Shown in pieces: positions 61,765 through 64,000 of a DNA stretch of 64,000 bases; position 1 is the first letter of the stretch; each line of letters starts with the position of its first letter. The DNA is from Blautia sp. AF19-10LB. Lineage in GTDB: Bacteria; Bacillota; Clostridia; Lachnospirales; Lachnospiraceae. Under the pieces are notes generated by a model. It had not been told where the DNA came from and ran no database searches. It worked only from the letters and a program-made list of their open reading frames with translations. The stretch lies in the NCBI RefSeq assembly GCF_003461245.1, contig NZ_QTWS01000001.1, positions 141,496-205,495 of the forward strand. Direction: 5' to 3'. The position numbers and the translations under genes were made by a program.

Positions 61765-63054
61765 TTGAAGATTCTGATTGCGATCATCATTTTCAGTGCA
61801 ATCATTTTGATACATGAGCTGGGACATTTTCTCCTGGCGAAATTGAACGGGATCAGTGTGACGGAGTTTTCTCTTGGAATGGGACCGAGATTATTCAGTG
61901 TCCAAAAAGGAGAGACACGTTACTCTGTGAAATTACTTCCTCTTGGCGGTTCCTGTGCCATGGTTGGCGAGGATACGGCAGAGGAAGAACTTCCGGGATC
62001 TTTTAATGCGGCTCCGGTATGGGGCAGGATCTCTGTCGTGGCGGCAGGCCCGGTCTTTAACTTTATTCTGGCATTTATCCTGTCGGTGATCATTGTCGGT
62101 TTTGTCGGTTATGATCCGGCAGAGATCGTGGAAGTACAGCAGGATTCTGCCGCGTCAGAGGCAGGACTTGAGGCAGGCGATGTGATCACGGAATACAATG
62201 GATACCATGTGGATCTGGCGAAGGATCTGTATGTGTACAGTTATCTGAACTCACTCAATGAGGGAGATACAGTTACACTTAAAGTACGCCGCGATGGCGA
62301 AACGAAGGAAATCCAGTATACACCGGATGTTTCGGTGAGATATCTTCTTGGATTTAACCGTTCGGATGCATCTTCGATGACAGTAGAATCTCTGATCGAG
62401 GGAATGCCTCTTGAAGCGGCGGGGCTTCAGCCGGGAGATACGATCACGGCGATCAACGGAACAGAGGTTGCGGATGGAGAAGCATATGATGCTTACCTTC
62501 AGGAGCACCCGCTTTCAGATGAGCCGGTGGAGATTACTTATGTGCGTGACGGACTGGATTACACGGCAACGATCACGCCGCAGGAATACCGCACACCGGT
62601 ACTTGGATTTTCCTATAATCTGGGATATCAGAAGGCGAACGGGCTTGAAGTGCTGAAATATGGTACCCTGGAAGTGAAATATATGATCCGTACTACACTT
62701 CTGAGTCTGAAACAGCTTGTTACAGGCGGCCTCGGCTTTAAGGATCTGAGCGGCCCGGTGGGGGTTGTGGATGCGATCGGAACCACTTATGAGGAGAGCA
62801 AGAGCGAGGGCGCGCTGATGCTCTGGATGAATATGCTCAACATGGCGGTCCTTTTGTCGGCAAACCTTGGTGTAATGAACCTTCTGCCTCTTCCAGCACT
62901 TGACGGAGGAAGACTGGTATTTCTGATCGTAGAAGCAGTCCGCCGCAAACCGATCAACCGAGAGATCGAGGGTATGGTCCATTTTGCGGGGCTGATGCTT
63001 CTGATGGCACTGATGGTCGTGGTCATGTATAATGATATTATGAAGATTTTCTGA
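61765..63054 (+). CDS. rseP: Site-2 protease RseP (membrane zinc metalloprotease)
   Basis: An intramembrane metalloprotease that cleaves membrane-bound anti-sigma factors and signal peptides. The zinc site is H17-E-x-x-H21 (LIHELGHFLL) in the first helix, with the second motif NLLPLPALDGGRL near the C-terminus. Two PDZ-like domains lie between (SAASEAGLEAGDVITEYNGY and GMPLEAAGLQPGDTITAING). TTG 61765 is chosen because AGGTGG sits just upstream and the protein then begins at its first membrane helix; a TTG at 61747 overlaps dxr. Length is 429 residues. Confidence 0.93.
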   Translation: MKILIAIIIFSAIILIHELGHFLLAKLNGISVTEFSLGMGPRLFSVQKGETRYSVKLLPLGGSCAMVGEDTAEEELPGSFNAAPVWGRISVVAAGPVFNFILAFILSVIIVGFVGYDPAEIVEVQQDSAASEAGLEAGDVITEYNGYHVDLAKDLYVYSYLNSLNEGDTVTLKVRRDGETKEIQYTPDVSVRYLLGFNRSDASSMTVESLIEGMPLEAAGLQPGDTITAINGTEVADGEAYDAYLQEHPLSDEPVEITYVRDGLDYTATITPQEYRTPVLGFSYNLGYQKANGLEVLKYGTLEVKYMIRTTLLSLKQLVTGGLGFKDLSGPVGVVDAIGTTYEESKSEGALMLWMNMLNMAVLLSANLGVMNLLPLPALDGGRLVFLIVEAVRRKPINREIEGMVHFAGLMLLMALMVVVMYNDIMKIF

Positions 63055-63081
63055 TATAGTTACAGAAGTGGTATTGAGGTT

Positions 63082-64000
63082 ATGAGAAATAAAATTTTGG
63101 CATCGCTCATGCTGGCAGGACTGTTCCTCGGCAGTGGTTTCTGTTATCCAGAAAGCATGACCCTGGCAGCAGAACAGCAGAAGAATACAGATTATACGAA
63201 TGATGACCTGAATTATGAAACAGATACTCTCAAAGTAAATATAGAGCAGAAGGACACTGGTTATACGAAATACTGGGTAGCACATGTGCAGACATTCAGT
63301 ACCGAACAGCTGAAATCTGCTCTATGTGGTGGAATTTATGGTAATCCGCGCAAGACAACTTCGGAGGAGCTTGCTGCACATGATGGTATCATTGGAATCA
63401 ATGGCAGTGCGTTTTCCTATGGTTCGGGCGAACCTGCACCTGGCAAGACGATGATCAAGAAAGGCATAGTTTATAATGATGTCTATTCCAATGGAAATAT
63501 CTTCTGCGTAACAGAAGACGGCGGGATGTTTACCGCTGCTGCGGGAATGACAACGAAGGATCTTCTGAACCGTGGTGTGCAGGATACATACTGTTTTGGA
63601 CCGACGCTTGTGGAGAATGGTGAAGCAAGTGAGATTTCCGGACAGTTCCACCAGACTTCCAGATATCAGAGAGCAGCAGTCGGGATGGTAAATCCCGGCG
63701 ACTATTATCTGGTGGTTGTAGATGGTAAGGGATACGGCGGTTCTCAGGGAATGACATATCAGGAACTGCAGCAGGTATTTACAGATCTTGGATGTGATTA
63801 TGCATACAATCTTGACGGCGGAGGTTCCGCAACCCTGGTATTCAAAGGCAAAGTGCTGAATACCCTGACCGACAACGGCAAAGAAAGAGCTTGCGGAGAT
63901 ATCCTCTATTTTGTGGATGCGGGTAATGGCTCTGAGGGAAAAGACATTGTTGTACATGAGAATGAAGGAATGATAAGCTCATCGGGAGACTCTATATGGT
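63082..64000 (+). CDS. Secreted phosphodiester glycosidase (NAGPA) family protein, 5' part
   Basis: The first 306 residues of a gene that leaves the window. A signal peptide ends near residue 30 (MTLAAEQQ). The PF09992 domain shows GIINGSAF-like GIIGINGSAFSYG, YCFGPTLVENGE, RAAVGMVNPGDYYLVVVDG and the hallmark YNLDGGGSATLVF. The human member uncovers mannose-6-phosphate; bacterial members act on wall phosphodiester-linked glycans or exopolysaccharide. It lies 27 bp after rseP with a TGAGGT site and may be co-transcribed. A C-terminal wall-binding domain could lie beyond the window. Confidence 0.88.
   Translation, partial: MRNKILASLMLAGLFLGSGFCYPESMTLAAEQQKNTDYTNDDLNYETDTLKVNIEQKDTGYTKYWVAHVQTFSTEQLKSALCGGIYGNPRKTTSEELAAHDGIIGINGSAFSYGSGEPAPGKTMIKKGIVYNDVYSNGNIFCVTEDGGMFTAAAGMTTKDLLNRGVQDTYCFGPTLVENGEASEISGQFHQTSRYQRAAVGMVNPGDYYLVVVDGKGYGGSQGMTYQELQQVFTDLGCDYAYNLDGGGSATLVFKGKVLNTLTDNGKERACGDILYFVDAGNGSEGKDIVVHENEGMISSSGDSIW

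Noticed and set aside
60645..61805. 386-codon minus-strand frame opposite dxr
   Set aside because: dxr is certain from its motifs; the antisense frame is a shadow.

Overview
The window looks like chromosomal DNA of an anaerobic, Gram-positive, spore-forming gut bacterium of the Lachnospiraceae (Clostridia), possibly Blautia-like. The family is inferred from protein content and style: a Moco-dependent formate dehydrogenase with a NuoF-type partner, YesM/YesN-type two-component regulation, intracellular host-glycan glycosidases, a GGGtGRT-family protein, a PdaA-type spore-cortex deacetylase, AAGGAGG-type ribosome binding sites and moderate GC. The genus is not proven. No rRNA, tRNA, CRISPR array, prophage or insertion sequence was seen.

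Layout. (1) 1-8412: the end of a NuoF/HydB-like subunit and a complete cysteine-type formate dehydrogenase alpha subunit, then molybdenum cofactor genes moeA, mobB, a ModE-like regulator, fdhD (opposite strand), moaA and mobA. (2) 8436-21734: a host-glycan locus. It has a GH95 fucosidase, an AraC regulator, a GH112 galacto-N-biose/lacto-N-biose phosphorylase, a YesN/YesM-type two-component system, a sugar ABC transporter (binding protein and two permeases, no ATPase) and a GH29 fucosidase. None of the three enzymes has a signal peptide, so the model is import of fucosylated type-1 or mucin oligosaccharides, intracellular defucosylation, then phosphorolysis. (3) 21735-32759: a gene-free stretch with a degenerate repeated motif, a NitT/TauT-type ABC pair without binding protein, queH, argH, asd, selD, a formate/nitrite channel, topB, a beta-helix acyltransferase-like protein and a TraX-like membrane protein. 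(4) 32919-37526: a three-gene unit of two esterase-like alpha/beta hydrolases and an ATP-grasp enzyme, then an IscU-like protein paired with a GGGtGRT protein, both apparently strongly expressed.

(5) 37771-50740: cell-surface polysaccharide functions. A heptad-repeat coiled-coil protein and an acyltransferase lead in. Then come a UDP-glucose dehydrogenase fused to an N-terminal Xre-type DNA-binding domain, glycosyltransferases including a GT2-GT4 fusion, an FkbM methyltransferase, UDP-galactopyranose mutase, a secreted SGNH hydrolase and glycerol-3-phosphate cytidylyltransferase. (6) 50754-64000: pdaA, a noncoding interval with a candidate repeat-containing RNA, eno, secG behind a hairpin-rich leader, rnr, smpB, a lipoprotein, and the housekeeping run pyrH-frr-uppS-cdsA-dxr-rseP. 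A secreted phosphodiester-glycosidase-family protein runs off the end.

The most interesting unexplained items are the promoter-to-terminator RNA with three about 52-bp-spaced repeats (51641-51918), the GGGtGRT/IscU-like pair, the DNA-binding-domain/UDP-glucose-dehydrogenase fusion, the MITE-like element in the secG leader, and the esterase/esterase/ATP-grasp unit.
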